Assembly: GCA_030538415.1 (NCBI GenBank)
Contig: JAUNTY010000013.1
Location: 1-58,178, forward strand
DNA length: 58,178 bases
Direction of reading: 5' to 3'
Source of the DNA: Neisseria sp.
Lineage (GTDB): Bacteria > Pseudomonadota > Gammaproteobacteria > Burkholderiales > Neisseriaceae
In this document: positions 16,424 to 25,116 of the stretch, in pieces
Numbering within the stretch: the stretch's first letter is position 1
Layout of the letters: every line of letters starts with the position of its first letter
The notes under the pieces: generated by a model
What the model was told of the DNA's origin: nothing
Database searches by the model: none
What the model saw: only the letters and a program-made list of their open reading frames with translations
Program-made: the position numbers and the translations under genes

Positions 16424-17593
16424 TCAGTTGTTGTCGGGATGGGATTTCGCATCGCTTGAGGGCGGCAGCTCAGGCATGGTGCGGGCGGATTCTGATACGC
16501 TGCCGGAGAGGGTGTTCAGGAAGGCAACGATGTTGTCGATATCTTCCTGCGGCAGTTGTTTGCCCAATTGCGCTTCGCCCATGATGCCGACGGCTTTGTC
16601 CAGATCCCATACGCTGCCGTCATGGAAGTAGGGGTAGGTGCGGGCGACGTTGCGCAGGCCGGGTACGCGGAACACGAATTTGTCGCTCTCGGCCTGAGTG
16701 ACTTCAAAGCGGCCTTCGTCTTGGGTTTTGCTGCCGGTAAACTGCCAGTAGGGGCCTTTGACCAAGCCGAATTTCTGGAATGACTCACCGCCAAGGTTGA
16801 CGCCCGCGTGGCAGGCGATGCAGCCATTGTTGATAAACGAGCGCACACCGTTGCGCTCCTGCTCGTTGAGTGCATTGATGTTGCCTTTCAGGTAGTCGTC
16901 CCATTTGGTGGGCGTGAGCAGGGTGCGCTCGAAAGCGGCGATGGCGTCGGTGATGTTGGCAAAGCTGATGTCACCGCCCTTGTCGGCATAGGCCTGCTTG
17001 AATTCCTGCTGGTATTCGGGAATGTGGGCGATTTTGGCCACCACGGATGCTTCGTCGGGCATGGCCATTTCAACAGGGTTGAGCAGCGGGCCGCCTGCCT
17101 GCTCTTCAACTGTGGCGGCACGACCGTCCCAGAACTGGCTGCCCAAGAGGGCGGCATTCAGCACGGTGGGCGAGTTGCGGCCGCCGAAGCTGCCTTTGTG
17201 GCCTTGGCTGGTCGGCATGTTGTCAACGCCGGCGGTGGCCAGATTGTGGCAGGAGTTGCAGCTGACGGTGTTGCCGCGTGACAGGCGCGGGTCATACCAG
17301 AGCTGTTGGCCGAGTTTAATCTGGGCATCGCTGACCGGATGGGCTTTCTGCATTTCTTCCAGGCTCGGCAGCGGCTGGAAAATGCCTTGCGCCTGTTTGA
17401 GCAGCTCGCGGTCTTGTTCGGATACGGTGCCGCCGGGTGCGGGCTCGGAAGCCGTTGCGGCGGATGCTGGCGAAGCGCTTGCGGCGGGTTCGGATGCGGG
17501 AGCCGATGGCGTGGAGGCGGTTTTTTCACCGCATGCGGCCAAGGCGAAGAGGGTGGCAAGCGCCATGGCGCTGGTTCGGATGGCTTGGTTCAT
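16424..17593 (-). CDS. ccp: Cytochrome c peroxidase, dihaem lipoprotein
   Basis: 389 residues. Periplasmic enzyme reducing hydrogen peroxide with electrons from cytochrome c. A lipoprotein signal ends in LAAC with lipidated C21, followed by an Ala/Ser/Pro linker to about 58. Two CxxCH haem sites: C112-H116 (CNSCH) and C258-H262 (CIACH). The low-potential and high-potential domains follow the classical bacterial CcpA order. Gonococcal Ccp is likewise a lipoprotein and FNR-activated; a matching promoter lies upstream at 17680-17721. Convergent with fabF. Confidence 0.93.
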   Translation of the reverse strand: MNQAIRTSAMALATLFALAACGEKTASTPSAPASEPAASASPASAATASEPAPGGTVSEQDRELLKQAQGIFQPLPSLEEMQKAHPVSDAQIKLGQQLWYDPRLSRGNTVSCNSCHNLATAGVDNMPTSQGHKGSFGGRNSPTVLNAALLGSQFWDGRAATVEEQAGGPLLNPVEMAMPDEASVVAKIAHIPEYQQEFKQAYADKGGDISFANITDAIAAFERTLLTPTKWDDYLKGNINALNEQERNGVRSFINNGCIACHAGVNLGGESFQKFGLVKGPYWQFTGSKTQDEGRFEVTQAESDKFVFRVPGLRNVARTYPYFHDGSVWDLDKAVGIMGEAQLGKQLPQEDIDNIVAFLNTLSGSVSESARTMPELPPSSDAKSHPDNN

Positions 17594-17679
17594 GATATCT
17601 TCCTTTAATGTAAACGACTCTTTTTAAGAAAACAGCTGTTTCCGCATGAAGCGTGTTGTAGTTTGTTTTTGTTTGGTTA

Positions 17680-17721
17680 AGTATAGGGGAAGCATTTCTG
17701 CCGGTATTTGCCCTAGGTCAA
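17680..17721 (-). promoter_or_regulatory. Likely FNR-dependent ccp promoter
   Basis: On the minus strand TTGACCTAGGGCAA (17721-17708) is a degenerate FNR box, and TATACT (17685-17680) a good -10. Their centres are 32 bases apart, the spacing expected for a class II FNR site at -41.5. No -35 hexamer is needed in such promoters. Confidence 0.55.
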
Positions 17722-17871
17722 GCTTGAATCCGTAATAGAGTTAAGGTATTAACCCAATAGCTATCTATAATCATGCATTTGCGGCGGCGGATGCGGCCCG
17801 GGGAGCGGCGGCGCTTGCGCCTTCGGCATGATTGTTTTAAAGTTAGGCGCAATTTTGAGTGAGAGACGATT

Positions 17872-18861
17872 ATGAAACTGACAATCATCGGTGCAGGCTC
17901 CTGGGGCACTGCACTGGCAATCCATTTTGCCCTGCATGGCAATGAAGTGGCCGTGTGGGCACGCAACAGCGGACATATTGAAGCATTGGCTGCCGAGCGC
18001 GAAAACAAGCGCTATCTGCCGGGTTTCGTGCTCCCCGAGGGCGTCCGCCTGCATGCGGATTTGGCCGATGCGCTTGAAGGTTCGGAATTGGTGCTGATGG
18101 TGACTTCCGTGGCGGGGCTGCGCGAAAGTGTGCAGCAGGTGGCGGCGCTGGGCGCGGGTCATCTGCCGGTATTGAGCGCCTGCAAAGGCTTCGAGCAAGA
18201 CACTGGTCTTCTGACGTTCCAGGTCATCAAGGAAGTGTTGCCCGATAATGACAAAATCGGTGTGCTTTCCGGCCCCAGTTTTGCGCAGGAATTGGCCAGG
18301 CAGCTGCCTTGCGCGGTGGTGCTGGCTTCGGAAAACAAGGCATGGATTGAAAGCCTGGTCGGCGAATTGAACACGCAGGTGATGCGCCTTTACGGCAGCG
18401 AAGACGTCATCGGCGTATCGGTCGGTGGTGCCGTGAAAAATGTAATGGCCATCGCTACCGGTCTTTCAGACGGCCTTGAATATGGCCTTAATGCCCGCGC
18501 CGCTTTGGTGACGCGCGGTTTGGCGGAAATCACCCGTCTGGCGATTGCGATGGGTGCCAAGCCGAAAACCATGATGGGGCTGGCCGGTATCGGCGACCTG
18601 ATTCTCACCTGCACCGGCGCCTTGTCGCGCAACCGCCGTGTCGGCTTGGGCTTGGCGGCAGGCAAGGAGCTGCATGAGGTATTGGTGGAAATCGGCCATG
18701 TATCCGAAGGGGTGAGCACCATCGAAGAAGTGTTCAATACTGCCTGCAAGTATCAGATAGACATGCCGATTACGCAAACGCTGCTGCAGCTGATTCGCAA
18801 GGAGCTGACCGCCCAGCAGGTGGTGGAGCGGTTGATGGAGCGCGAAGTGCGGTTTGAGTAG
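17872..18861 (+). CDS. gpsA: Glycerol-3-phosphate dehydrogenase [NAD(P)+]
   Basis: 329 residues. Cytosolic enzyme reducing dihydroxyacetone phosphate to sn-glycerol-3-phosphate for phospholipid synthesis. N-terminal Rossmann motif GAGSWGTALA at 7-16; the catalytic lysine region GGAVKNVMAIATGLSDGL and the C-terminal GLAGIGDLILTCTG and RNRRVG motifs are intact. An in-frame DUS core (TTTCAGACGGCCTT) encodes part of LSDGLEYG. Single gene ending at a DUS hairpin. Confidence 0.96.
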   Translation: MKLTIIGAGSWGTALAIHFALHGNEVAVWARNSGHIEALAAERENKRYLPGFVLPEGVRLHADLADALEGSELVLMVTSVAGLRESVQQVAALGAGHLPVLSACKGFEQDTGLLTFQVIKEVLPDNDKIGVLSGPSFAQELARQLPCAVVLASENKAWIESLVGELNTQVMRLYGSEDVIGVSVGGAVKNVMAIATGLSDGLEYGLNARAALVTRGLAEITRLAIAMGAKPKTMMGLAGIGDLILTCTGALSRNRRVGLGLAAGKELHEVLVEIGHVSEGVSTIEEVFNTACKYQIDMPITQTLLQLIRKELTAQQVVERLMEREVRFE

Positions 18862-18874
18862 GGCGCAGCGCCGC

Positions 18875-18905
18875 AAGGCCGTCTGAACGTTTTTCAGACG
18901 GCCTT
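18875..18905 (+). terminator. DUS-pair terminator of gpsA
   Basis: AAGGCCGTCTGAA and TTCAGACGGCCTT with a 5-base loop, 13 bases after the gpsA stop. Confidence 0.75.
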
Positions 18906-18972
18906 GAATTTGACAGCATGGCAACATCAATCTATGCTTGCGGCAATACCCAACGTGCAGCGTGCAGAAAAT

Positions 18973-19317
18973 ATGAATCACTCTTTAGAAAAACTGGAAG
19001 CCAGCGTTTATCAATTGACGCAGAAATTTGAAACCGTGGTTGGCGAAAACAGGCGCTTAAATGATGAAATCGCCCGTCTGAACATCGAGCAGGAGCAGCA
19101 AAAAGGCGAGCATCAGGCAGCGGTAGACGAATTGAGCGAGGCTTTACTGGTGCAGGTCAGCAAATTGAAAGAAGACCTACAGGCCAAAATCGACAGCCTG
19201 CTGGCAGAAAACCAGCAATATCGGGATGCGCTCGGTAACAGCGCGGAGCGTATCCGTCGGCTGTTGGCGCGCCTGCCCCGGGAAGAGGCTGCCGATTTAG
19301 TGGAAGAGGGCGAATAA
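18973..19317 (+). CDS. Coiled-coil protein upstream of zapA (ZapB-like)
   Basis: 114 residues from ATG 18973 (MNHSLEKLEASVYQL). The frame is open upstream to 18904 but overlaps a DUS there. Residues 1-85 are an almost continuous heptad coiled coil rich in Glu, Leu, Gln and Asn. The stop overlaps the zapA start (TAATG), indicating coupled translation. Position and coiled-coil nature suggest a Z-ring associated factor like ZapB, but the sequence shows no diagnostic motif and it is longer than ZapB. Confidence 0.65.
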   Translation: MNHSLEKLEASVYQLTQKFETVVGENRRLNDEIARLNIEQEQQKGEHQAAVDELSEALLVQVSKLKEDLQAKIDSLLAENQQYRDALGNSAERIRRLLARLPREEAADLVEEGE

Positions 19318-19613
19318 TGGGTATCGAACAAGTCAGCGTAGAAATCATCGGTCGCGAGTTTAAAATCGGCACGCCCGCCGAGGAGAAAGCCACCCTGCTG
19401 CAGGCGGTGGACATGCTTAATCAGAAAATAGATGCCATCAAACAGGGCGGTCGCATTGTGGAAACCGACAAAATCGTGATTATGGCGGCATTAAACGTGG
19501 TGCACGATTTATTGAAGATGTCGATGAAAGATGATTTGGCAATCGGTGAATTTGGGCGTAAAATATCAGACATGACCGAAGCTTGCGACAAAGCCTTGTC
19601 GAAGCTGGGCTGA
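19317..19613 (+). CDS. zapA: Cell division protein ZapA
   Basis: 98 residues. Binds and bundles FtsZ at the septum. EIIGREFKIGTPAEE at the N-terminus and the long C-terminal helix (LNVVHDLLKM) are typical of the ZapA family. Start overlaps the stop of the coiled-coil gene by one base. Its 3' neighbour is 6S RNA, a widely conserved arrangement. Confidence 0.9.
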   Translation: MGIEQVSVEIIGREFKIGTPAEEKATLLQAVDMLNQKIDAIKQGGRIVETDKIVIMAALNVVHDLLKMSMKDDLAIGEFGRKISDMTEACDKALSKLG

Positions 19614-19629
19614 GGCCAGAAAGCTCTTT

Positions 19630-19808
19630 TTCCCTGCGGTGTTCGCGAAGGCATATATTCCTTTGAACCAATAAGTTCGCTTCAGGTTGCCGGGAGTTGC
19701 AGTGGGCGCGAGCGTCTTTACGGATGCACCCGAAGCTGCCCGAGGTGACCGCCTTGTCTGCAAGGTTCAAGCGGATTTCCGCCCGAACGGCATCTGCGGG
19801 GATTCCCA
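19630..19808 (+). ncRNA. ssrS: 6S RNA
   Basis: Immediately downstream of zapA, the conserved 6S locus. The closing stem is formed by CCCTGCGGTGTTCG near 19632 and CGGCATCTGCGGGGA near 19788-19802, the usual 6S ends. Between them is a long imperfect rod with a large internal bulge (TTCCTTTGAACCAATAAGTT on one side, TGCAAGGTTCAAGCGG on the other). 6S RNA mimics an open promoter and binds sigma-70 RNA polymerase in stationary phase. Exact ends are approximate. An open frame across it was rejected as a coding gene. Confidence 0.85.
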
Positions 19809-19813
19809 TTCTG

Positions 19814-19844
19814 AAATACCGTCTTCGGGCGGTATTTCTTTTTG
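19814..19844 (+). terminator. Terminator of 6S RNA
   Basis: AAATACCG and CGGTATTT form an 8-bp stem around TCTTCGGG, followed by CTTTTTG. Confidence 0.8.
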
Positions 19845-19857
19845 TTGTATGGATGGG

Positions 19858-19965
19858 TATAGTCGGAGAAATGAGATTCTGATACAAGGCGGCGGGCCGC
19901 AGACAGTACAGATAGTACGACAAGGCGAGCCAACGCCGTAGCAGAAACTCATTTCTTCGACTATG
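19858..19965. repeat. Correia-like MITE, subfamily A
   Basis: About 108 bp starting TATAGTCGGAGAAATGAGA and ending TTTCTTCGACTATG; the right terminus differs at several bases, including the final A to G. The core GCCGCAGACAGTACAGATAG is intact. It lies between 6S RNA and the rplM promoter. Confidence 0.8.
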
Positions 19966-20058
19966 TGAGTTTTGCAACCGCAGCCGGCGCAAATGCAACA
20001 CCTTTCACCCGCTTTGGCCGTTGCCGCAGAATAAATGTTTCAGACGGCCTTAATTGGA

Positions 20059-20087
20059 TTGACAGGAATTCAATTCGTCTTTAAAAT
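20059..20087 (+). promoter_or_regulatory. rplM-rpsI promoter
   Basis: TTGACA (20059-20064), a 17-base spacer and TAAAAT (20082-20087), a near-consensus sigma-70 promoter 37 bases before the rplM ATG. Confidence 0.8.
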
Positions 20088-20123
20088 CGGTAGCTTTCTA
20101 TATATTTATTTGGATTACTCCTT

Positions 20124-20552
20124 ATGAAAACCTTTTCAGCCAAACCGCATGAGGTGAAGCGCGAATGGTTCGTCATCGACGCTCAAGACAAAGTTTTGGG
20201 TCGCGTTGCCGCCGAAATCGCCCACCGCCTGCGTGGTAAACACAAGCCCGAATACACCCCGCACGTTGACACCGGCGACTACATCATCGTCATCAATGCT
20301 GACAAACTGCGTGTAACCGGCAACAAAGCCCAAGATAAAAAATACTACCGCCACTCAGGCTACCCCGGTGGTATTTATGAGCGCAACTTCACCGAAATGC
20401 AGGAAAAATTCCCCGAGCGCGTTTTGGAAAAAGCCGTTAAAGGCATGCTGCCGAAAGGCCCGCTGGGTTACGCCATGATTAAAAAACTGAAAGTGTATGC
20501 CGGTGAAGAACACGGCCACGCTGCCCAACAACCCAAAGTTTTGGAAATCTAA
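20124..20552 (+). CDS. rplM: 50S ribosomal protein L13
   Basis: 142 residues, exact family length. An early-assembly 50S protein. Begins [40 protein letters not shown] and [20 protein letters not shown] are the family blocks. Co-transcribed with rpsI nine bases downstream from the strong promoter at 20059. Confidence 0.98.
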   Translation: MKTFSAKPHEVKREWFVIDAQDKVLGRVAAEIAHRLRGKHKPEYTPHVDTGDYIIVINADKLRVTGNKAQDKKYYRHSGYPGGIYERNFTEMQEKFPERVLEKAVKGMLPKGPLGYAMIKKLKVYAGEEHGHAAQQPKVLEI

Positions 20553-20561
20553 GGACACGAC

Positions 20562-20954
20562 ATGAACGGTAAATACTACTACGGCACAGGCCGCCGCAAA
20601 AGTTCAGTGGCTCGTGTATTCCTGCAAAAAGGCACCGGCCAAATCATCGTAAACGGCCGCCCGGTTGACGAATTCTTCGCCCGCGAAACCAGCCGCATGG
20701 TGGTTCGCCAGCCGCTGGTGCTGACCGAAAATGCCGAAGCGTTCGACATCAAAGTCAACGTAATCGGCGGTGGTGAAACCGGTCAGTCCGGCGCGATTCG
20801 CCACGGCATTACCCGCGCGCTGATTGATTACGATACCGCTTTGAAACCGGCTCTGTCCGAAGCAGGCTTCGTGACTCGCGATGCCCGTGAAGTGGAACGT
20901 AAGAAATTCGGCTTGCGCAAAGCCCGCCGCGCCAAACAATTCTCCAAACGCTAA
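20562..20954 (+). CDS. rpsI: 30S ribosomal protein S9
   Basis: 130 residues. Located in the 30S head, its C-terminal tail reaches the P-site tRNA: the conserved end [17 protein letters not shown] is present. The N-terminal [14 protein letters not shown] is the family signature. Second gene of the rplM-rpsI operon; a Rho-independent terminator follows. Confidence 0.98.
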   Translation: MNGKYYYGTGRRKSSVARVFLQKGTGQIIVNGRPVDEFFARETSRMVVRQPLVLTENAEAFDIKVNVIGGGETGQSGAIRHGITRALIDYDTALKPALSEAGFVTRDAREVERKKFGLRKARRAKQFSKR

Positions 20955-20973
20955 TCCGTTTGCCGATATTCGG

Positions 20974-20999
20974 GAGCCCTGCAATGCAGGGCTCTTTTA
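20974..20999 (+). terminator. Terminator of rplM-rpsI
   Basis: GAGCCCTGCA and TGCAGGGCTC form a tight stem followed by TTTTATTTT. Confidence 0.85.
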
Positions 21000-21165
21000 T
21001 TTTGGTGTTTTCTGCCCGGTTTCGGTGTTTGGAGGCGGCAATAATGCAAAAAGAGTGTCGGCATAGTGAAAAAGAATGCAATGTCAAAAGACGTTAGGGT
21101 GGCGGATGTGTATGATGTGTAGCGCTAGGGCATCCTGACCATTCGATTTACGGTTGCTTTTTGCC

Positions 21166-21249
21166 CCTGAAAACGCATCTGCTGCGTTAAAAAGCCTCGC
21201 AAGATGTCCAATCTTGCTGCGTTTTTTGCCTTGCATCTGCATTTTCAGG
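21166..21249. repeat. Long imperfect palindrome between rpsI and glsB
   Basis: About 84 bp. The centre is GCAAGAT GTCCA ATCTTGC, with outer arms CCTGAAAACGCATCTGC and GCATCTGCATTTTCAGG. The whole could fold into a single long hairpin. No coding potential. The remaining gap from 21000 to 21389 shows only this palindrome and a weak promoter-like TTGACA at 21337-21342. Confidence 0.55.
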
Positions 21250-21389
21250 AACAAAAATCCCCTCATAAACGAATTGTCAGGAAACCCTAGCCGGCCAATG
21301 AATCAAGGGAGTATCCGGGCGGTTCAAAGCCCGAGTTTGACAAAATTGGCCGGAAATATTTGTTAATCCCGTAAACGAGAGGAATAATC

Positions 21390-21635
21390 ATGGGTTGGTT
21401 GGTAACCATTATCGTGGGCTTCATTGTCGGTGTTTTGGCAAAGCTGTTGCATCCGGGTAAGGATAATCTGGGCTTTATCATGACCACATTGCTGGGCATC
21501 GCCGGCGCCTTGGTGGCCGGTTGGGTGGGGCAGGCGATCGGCTGGTATGAAGTGGGTCAACCGGCAGGCTGGATTGCTTCTACTGTTTTCGCCGTTATTA
21601 TTTTGGCGGTTTATACCCGCGTTTTCAAAAAATAA
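21390..21635 (+). CDS. GlsB/YeaQ/YmgE family membrane protein
   Basis: 81 residues, three hydrophobic segments (about 2-20, 27-48, 55-76) and the family pattern GFIVGVLAKLLHPGKDNLGFIMTTLLGIAGALVAGW. Members are small inner-membrane proteins, often stress-induced; function is unresolved. AGAGGA precedes the ATG. A TTGACA about 50 bases upstream has only a poor -10 partner. Single gene with its own terminator. Confidence 0.85.
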   Translation: MGWLVTIIVGFIVGVLAKLLHPGKDNLGFIMTTLLGIAGALVAGWVGQAIGWYEVGQPAGWIASTVFAVIILAVYTRVFKK

Positions 21636-21646
21636 ATCGCAGCAAG

Positions 21647-21680
21647 AAAGAAAAAGCAGGCGGATGCCTGCTTTTTCTTT
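21647..21680 (+). terminator. Terminator of the GlsB-family gene
   Basis: AAAGAAAAAGCAGGC and GCCTGCTTTTTCTTT with a 4-base loop: a 15-bp stem with a built-in T-run, likely active in both directions. Confidence 0.85.
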
Positions 21681-21697
21681 CATCTGATGGAGTATAG

Positions 21698-22216
21698 GTG
21701 AAAAAAATGGGTGTCAGATGGCGGGGCTGGGTGACACAGCTTGTGCAGACGGTGGTGGTTGTGGCGGTGGTTGCCGTCGCGATAGACTGGTGGCGCAAAC
21801 CTGTGCAACCGGTGGCGTTTGCCACGACAACGCTGCAAACGCTTGACGGCAAGTCGGTTACTTTGACCGAACTCAGCCGCAACCGGCCGGTAATAGTGTA
21901 TTTTTGGGGCAGCTGGTGCGGGATTTGCCGGTATACCTCTCCTGTTGCCGAGCGTTTGCATCAAAACGGTATCCCGGTGCTGGGTGTGGCTTTGCAGTCT
22001 GGCTCTGCGGCAGAAGTGGGTGCGTATATGCAGGCGCATGGTCTGCATTTTGATAATGTCAATGATGCAGACGGCCGGATTTCCCGACAATGGCAGGTGG
22101 CGGTAACGCCGACGATTGCGGTGGTCAAAGACGGTAAAATGATTCACCACACCACCGGCTTGAGCAGCTATTGGGGTTTGCGAAGCCGAATCTGGCTGGC
22201 GGATTGGTGGTATTGA
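21698..22216 (+). CDS. Membrane-anchored thioredoxin-like protein (TlpA/ScsD type)
   Basis: 172 residues from a GTG at 21698, with a GGAG site seven bases upstream; an ATG at 21707 is an alternative. One N-terminal membrane anchor (about 13-30), then a periplasmic thioredoxin fold with C74-G-I-C77 in FWGSWCGICRYTSP and the cis-Pro loop VAVTPTIAVV. The redox partner cannot be deduced; ScsD- and TlpA-like proteins reduce or isomerise periplasmic thiols or serve cytochrome c maturation. Shares a bidirectional terminator with tal. Confidence 0.85.
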   Translation: MKKMGVRWRGWVTQLVQTVVVVAVVAVAIDWWRKPVQPVAFATTTLQTLDGKSVTLTELSRNRPVIVYFWGSWCGICRYTSPVAERLHQNGIPVLGVALQSGSAAEVGAYMQAHGLHFDNVNDADGRISRQWQVAVTPTIAVVKDGKMIHHTTGLSSYWGLRSRIWLADWWY

Positions 22217-22233
22217 ATGCAGGCCGTCTGAAT

Positions 22234-22268
22234 AAAAAAAGCACATGAATGATTCATGTGCTTTTTTT
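22234..22268. terminator. Bidirectional terminator between the thioredoxin-like gene and tal
   Basis: AAAAAAAGCACATGAA and TTCATGTGCTTTTTTT with a 3-base loop. T-runs on both strands serve the two convergent genes. Confidence 0.88.
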
Positions 22269-22283
22269 GTCCGGTGGATAAGC

Positions 22284-23339
22284 TTAAGCCAGCGGCTCCA
22301 GCAGTTTGGCAAACGCGTCTTCAAACTGCTTCAGGCCGTCTTCCTGCAAACGTGCGGCCAGGGCTTCCAAATCAATGCCGAGTTTTGCCACTTCGGCCAA
22401 TTGGGCCAATGCTTCATCGGTGTTTTCCGTCAACGTGGCTTTGGCGGTGCCGTGGTCAATGAAGGCTTTCAGCGTGCCGTCGGGCACGGTGTTGACGGTC
22501 TGGTCGCCAATCAGGCTGTCGACATACAGGGTGTCGGGATAGGCGGGATTTTTCACGCCGGTGGAGGCCCACAGTAGCTGCATGCGGTTGGCACCTTGCG
22601 CGGTCAGTTTGGCGAAGTCTTCGCTGCCGAAGAAGGTTTCCCAGTCGAGGTAGGCGGCTTTGGCCAGCGCAATGGCTGCCTTGCCTTGCAGGTGCTCGGG
22701 CAGGGTGGTATCCAGGGCGCTGTCGATACGGGAAAGAAAGAAGCTGGCCACGACGTAGATGTTGTCTACCGGTTTGCCTGCCGCCAAACGGGCTTTGATG
22801 CCTTTGACGTAGGCTTCGTAGGCTTTCAGCGTTTGTTGGCGGGAAAACAGAAGGGTGAGGTTGATGCTGATGCCTGCCGCAACAAGCTGCTCCAGCGCGG
22901 CCACGCCCGCATCGGTGGTGGGCACTTTAATCAGGGCGTTTTCACGGTTGATGGCGGCATGCAGGCGCTTGGCTTCTTCCACCGTGCCGTCGGCGTCGTT
23001 GGACAAGTCAGGTGCTACTTCGAGACTGACAAAGCCTGTTTTGCCGCCGGTAGATTGGTGCTCCGGCAGGCATACGTCGCAGGCAGCCTGCACGTCGGCG
23101 ATGGCCAGTGTTTCATAGCGCTGTTTGGGCGTAAGGGATTGCTGTTTGAGGGTGGCCACTTCTTCTGCATACAGCTCGTCACCGGCAAAGGCTTTCTGGA
23201 AGATGGCGGGGTTGGAGGTGACGCCGCACACGCCTTGTTGCAGCATTTTTGCCAATTCGCCGCTCTGAATCAGGGAGCGGGAGAGGTTGTCGAGCCAGAT
23301 TTGTTGGCCTAAAGCTTTAACGTCCGATAAAATAGTCAT
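22284..23339 (-). CDS. tal: Transaldolase
   Basis: 351 residues, in the range of the long transaldolase type (TalAB-like). Pentose phosphate enzyme moving a dihydroxyacetone unit between sedoheptulose-7-phosphate and glyceraldehyde-3-phosphate. The Schiff-base lysine is K138 in [28 protein letters not shown] near 36-50 is the substrate-binding signature. Single gene convergent with the thioredoxin-like gene. Confidence 0.93.
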   Translation of the reverse strand: MTILSDVKALGQQIWLDNLSRSLIQSGELAKMLQQGVCGVTSNPAIFQKAFAGDELYAEEVATLKQQSLTPKQRYETLAIADVQAACDVCLPEHQSTGGKTGFVSLEVAPDLSNDADGTVEEAKRLHAAINRENALIKVPTTDAGVAALEQLVAAGISINLTLLFSRQQTLKAYEAYVKGIKARLAAGKPVDNIYVVASFFLSRIDSALDTTLPEHLQGKAAIALAKAAYLDWETFFGSEDFAKLTAQGANRMQLLWASTGVKNPAYPDTLYVDSLIGDQTVNTVPDGTLKAFIDHGTAKATLTENTDEALAQLAEVAKLGIDLEALAARLQEDGLKQFEDAFAKLLEPLA

Positions 23340-23425
23340 CTCTGAAACCCTTTTGTGATTTGGTGTGGGGATTAAAATCCTACCCTGAAATGTATCGTTT
23401 GAATAGAGTAACCGGGAAATTAAGC

Positions 23426-24400
23426 ATGAAAAATACAGCGCAATATCTGGAATGGGCGCGGCAGGTATTGACCACCGAAGCCGAGGCGCTTCATGAAGTG
23501 GCCGAGGGGCTGGACGATGCGTTTGCTCTTGCGGCGGAAGTGATTTTGAATTGCCGCGGGCGGGTGGTGATTATGGGCATCGGCAAATCAGGCCATATCG
23601 GGCGCAAGATAGCCGCTACCATGGCCTCTACCGGCACGCCGGCTTTTTTTGTACACCCGGCCGAAGCGGCGCACGGCGATTTGGGCATGATTGTGGACGG
23701 GGATGTGGTGGTGGCATTGTCGAATTCGGGAGAAAGCGACGAAGTCACCTCCATCATGCCTGCGCTGAAACGTAAAAACATCCAGCTTGTCTGCATCACC
23801 GCCCGTCCGCATTCCACCATGGCGCGTTATGCCGATATTCATATAACCTGTGCGGTGTCGCATGAAGCGTGCCCGCTGGGGCTCGCGCCCACTTCCAGCT
23901 CCACCGCCATGCTGGCTCTGGGAGACGCGCTGGCCGTCGCCCTGTTGCAGGCGCGGGCGTTTACGCCGGATGATTTTGCCCTCAGTCACCCGGCCGGCAG
24001 CCTGGGCAAACGCCTGTTGATGCAGGTGAAAGACGTGATGCATACCGGCGACGAGCTGCCTGCCGTGGCGGAGGGCACGCTGTTGAAAGACGGTATCGTG
24101 CGCATGAGCGAAACCGGGCTGGGCATGCTGGCCGTGGTCAACAAAAGCGGCTGCATTACCGGCATTTTCACCGACGGCGATTTGCGCCGCCTGTTTCAAA
24201 CGCGCGATGATTTTACCGGCCTGCTGGTCGAGCAGGTGATGCATCCGAATCCGCAAACCATTTCCCCCGCCAGGCTGGCTACAGAGGCGGTGAAACAAAT
24301 GCAGGAAAGCAGGGTAAGCGGCTTGCTGGCCGCAGATGAAAACGGCCGTTTGGTGGGCGCGCTGAATATGCACGATTTGCTGAAAGCGCGTATCATGTAG
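23426..24400 (+). CDS. kdsD: Arabinose-5-phosphate isomerase
   Basis: 324 residues from ATG 23426; the open frame extends upstream without conserved sequence. Converts ribulose-5-phosphate to arabinose-5-phosphate, first step of Kdo synthesis. N-terminal SIS domain (about 35-170) with [16 protein letters not shown] and [10 protein letters not shown]; then two CBS domains (about 200-324) with [13 protein letters not shown] and [13 protein letters not shown]. Next to kdsC, so the Kdo pathway is partly clustered before the Lpt genes. Confidence 0.93.
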   Translation: MKNTAQYLEWARQVLTTEAEALHEVAEGLDDAFALAAEVILNCRGRVVIMGIGKSGHIGRKIAATMASTGTPAFFVHPAEAAHGDLGMIVDGDVVVALSNSGESDEVTSIMPALKRKNIQLVCITARPHSTMARYADIHITCAVSHEACPLGLAPTSSSTAMLALGDALAVALLQARAFTPDDFALSHPAGSLGKRLLMQVKDVMHTGDELPAVAEGTLLKDGIVRMSETGLGMLAVVNKSGCITGIFTDGDLRRLFQTRDDFTGLLVEQVMHPNPQTISPARLATEAVKQMQESRVSGLLAADENGRLVGALNMHDLLKARIM

Positions 24401-24579
24401 CCTGTCAGGGCTGCTTTGGGTGCGGTCTTGCCGTTTGACGGCGGTTTGCCGCTGCGAACTGAGGACTGATACCGGCTCACGCTATTTTTACAGAGGCTGT
24501 CCGATTATTGGCTGGAAATATGTTCAGACGGCCTTATATCAGGTATAAAGGCCGTCCGAATACCCGGAAAGAAGATTTG

Positions 24580-25116
24580 ATGATTGATTTGTCTCCCGAA
24601 ATACAAGCCCGTGCCGCCCGCATCAAGCTGCTGATTATGGATGTGGACGGCGTACTGACCGACGGTCATATTTATATCCGCGACAACGGCGAAGAAATCA
24701 AGCCGTTTCACACGTTGGACGGACACGGCCTCAAAATGCTGCAAAACAGCGGTGTGCAAACGGCCATCATCACCGGCCGCGATGCCCCTTCGGTCGGTTT
24801 GCGGGTGAAGCAACTCGGCATCCAGCATTACTACAAAGGCATTCACGACAAAAAAGCCGCTTATGCCGATTTGCGCGCCAAGGCAGGTGTGGCGGAGCAT
24901 GAGTGTGCATTTATCGGCGATGATGTGGTCGATTTGCCGGTGATGGTGCGCTGCGGCCTGCCGGTGGCGGTGCCCGAAGCGCATTGGTTTGCCTTGAAAC
25001 ATGCAGCTTATGTGACTCGTAAGCCTGCGGGAAAAGGCGCGGTGCGTGAGCTGTGTGATGTGATTATGCAGGCTCAGGGAACACTTGAGCCTGCTTTGAA
25101 CGAGTATGTCAAATGA
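24580..25116 (+). CDS. kdsC: 3-deoxy-D-manno-octulosonate 8-phosphate phosphatase
   Basis: 178 residues from ATG 24580. HAD-superfamily phosphatase (C0 type, no cap, tetrameric) releasing Kdo from Kdo-8-phosphate. Nucleophile motif LIMDVDGVLTDG, then ITGRDAPSV and FIGDDVVDLPVM. The start lies after a degenerate DUS pair in the kdsD-kdsC gap. The stop overlaps the lptC start as ATGA. Confidence 0.93.
   Translation: MIDLSPEIQARAARIKLLIMDVDGVLTDGHIYIRDNGEEIKPFHTLDGHGLKMLQNSGVQTAIITGRDAPSVGLRVKQLGIQHYYKGIHDKKAAYADLRAKAGVAEHECAFIGDDVVDLPVMVRCGLPVAVPEAHWFALKHAAYVTRKPAGKGAVRELCDVIMQAQGTLEPALNEYVK

Noticed and set aside
19687-19941. Short open frames across the 6S RNA region
   Set aside because: The sequence is better explained by 6S RNA, its terminator and a MITE; the frame crosses all three.
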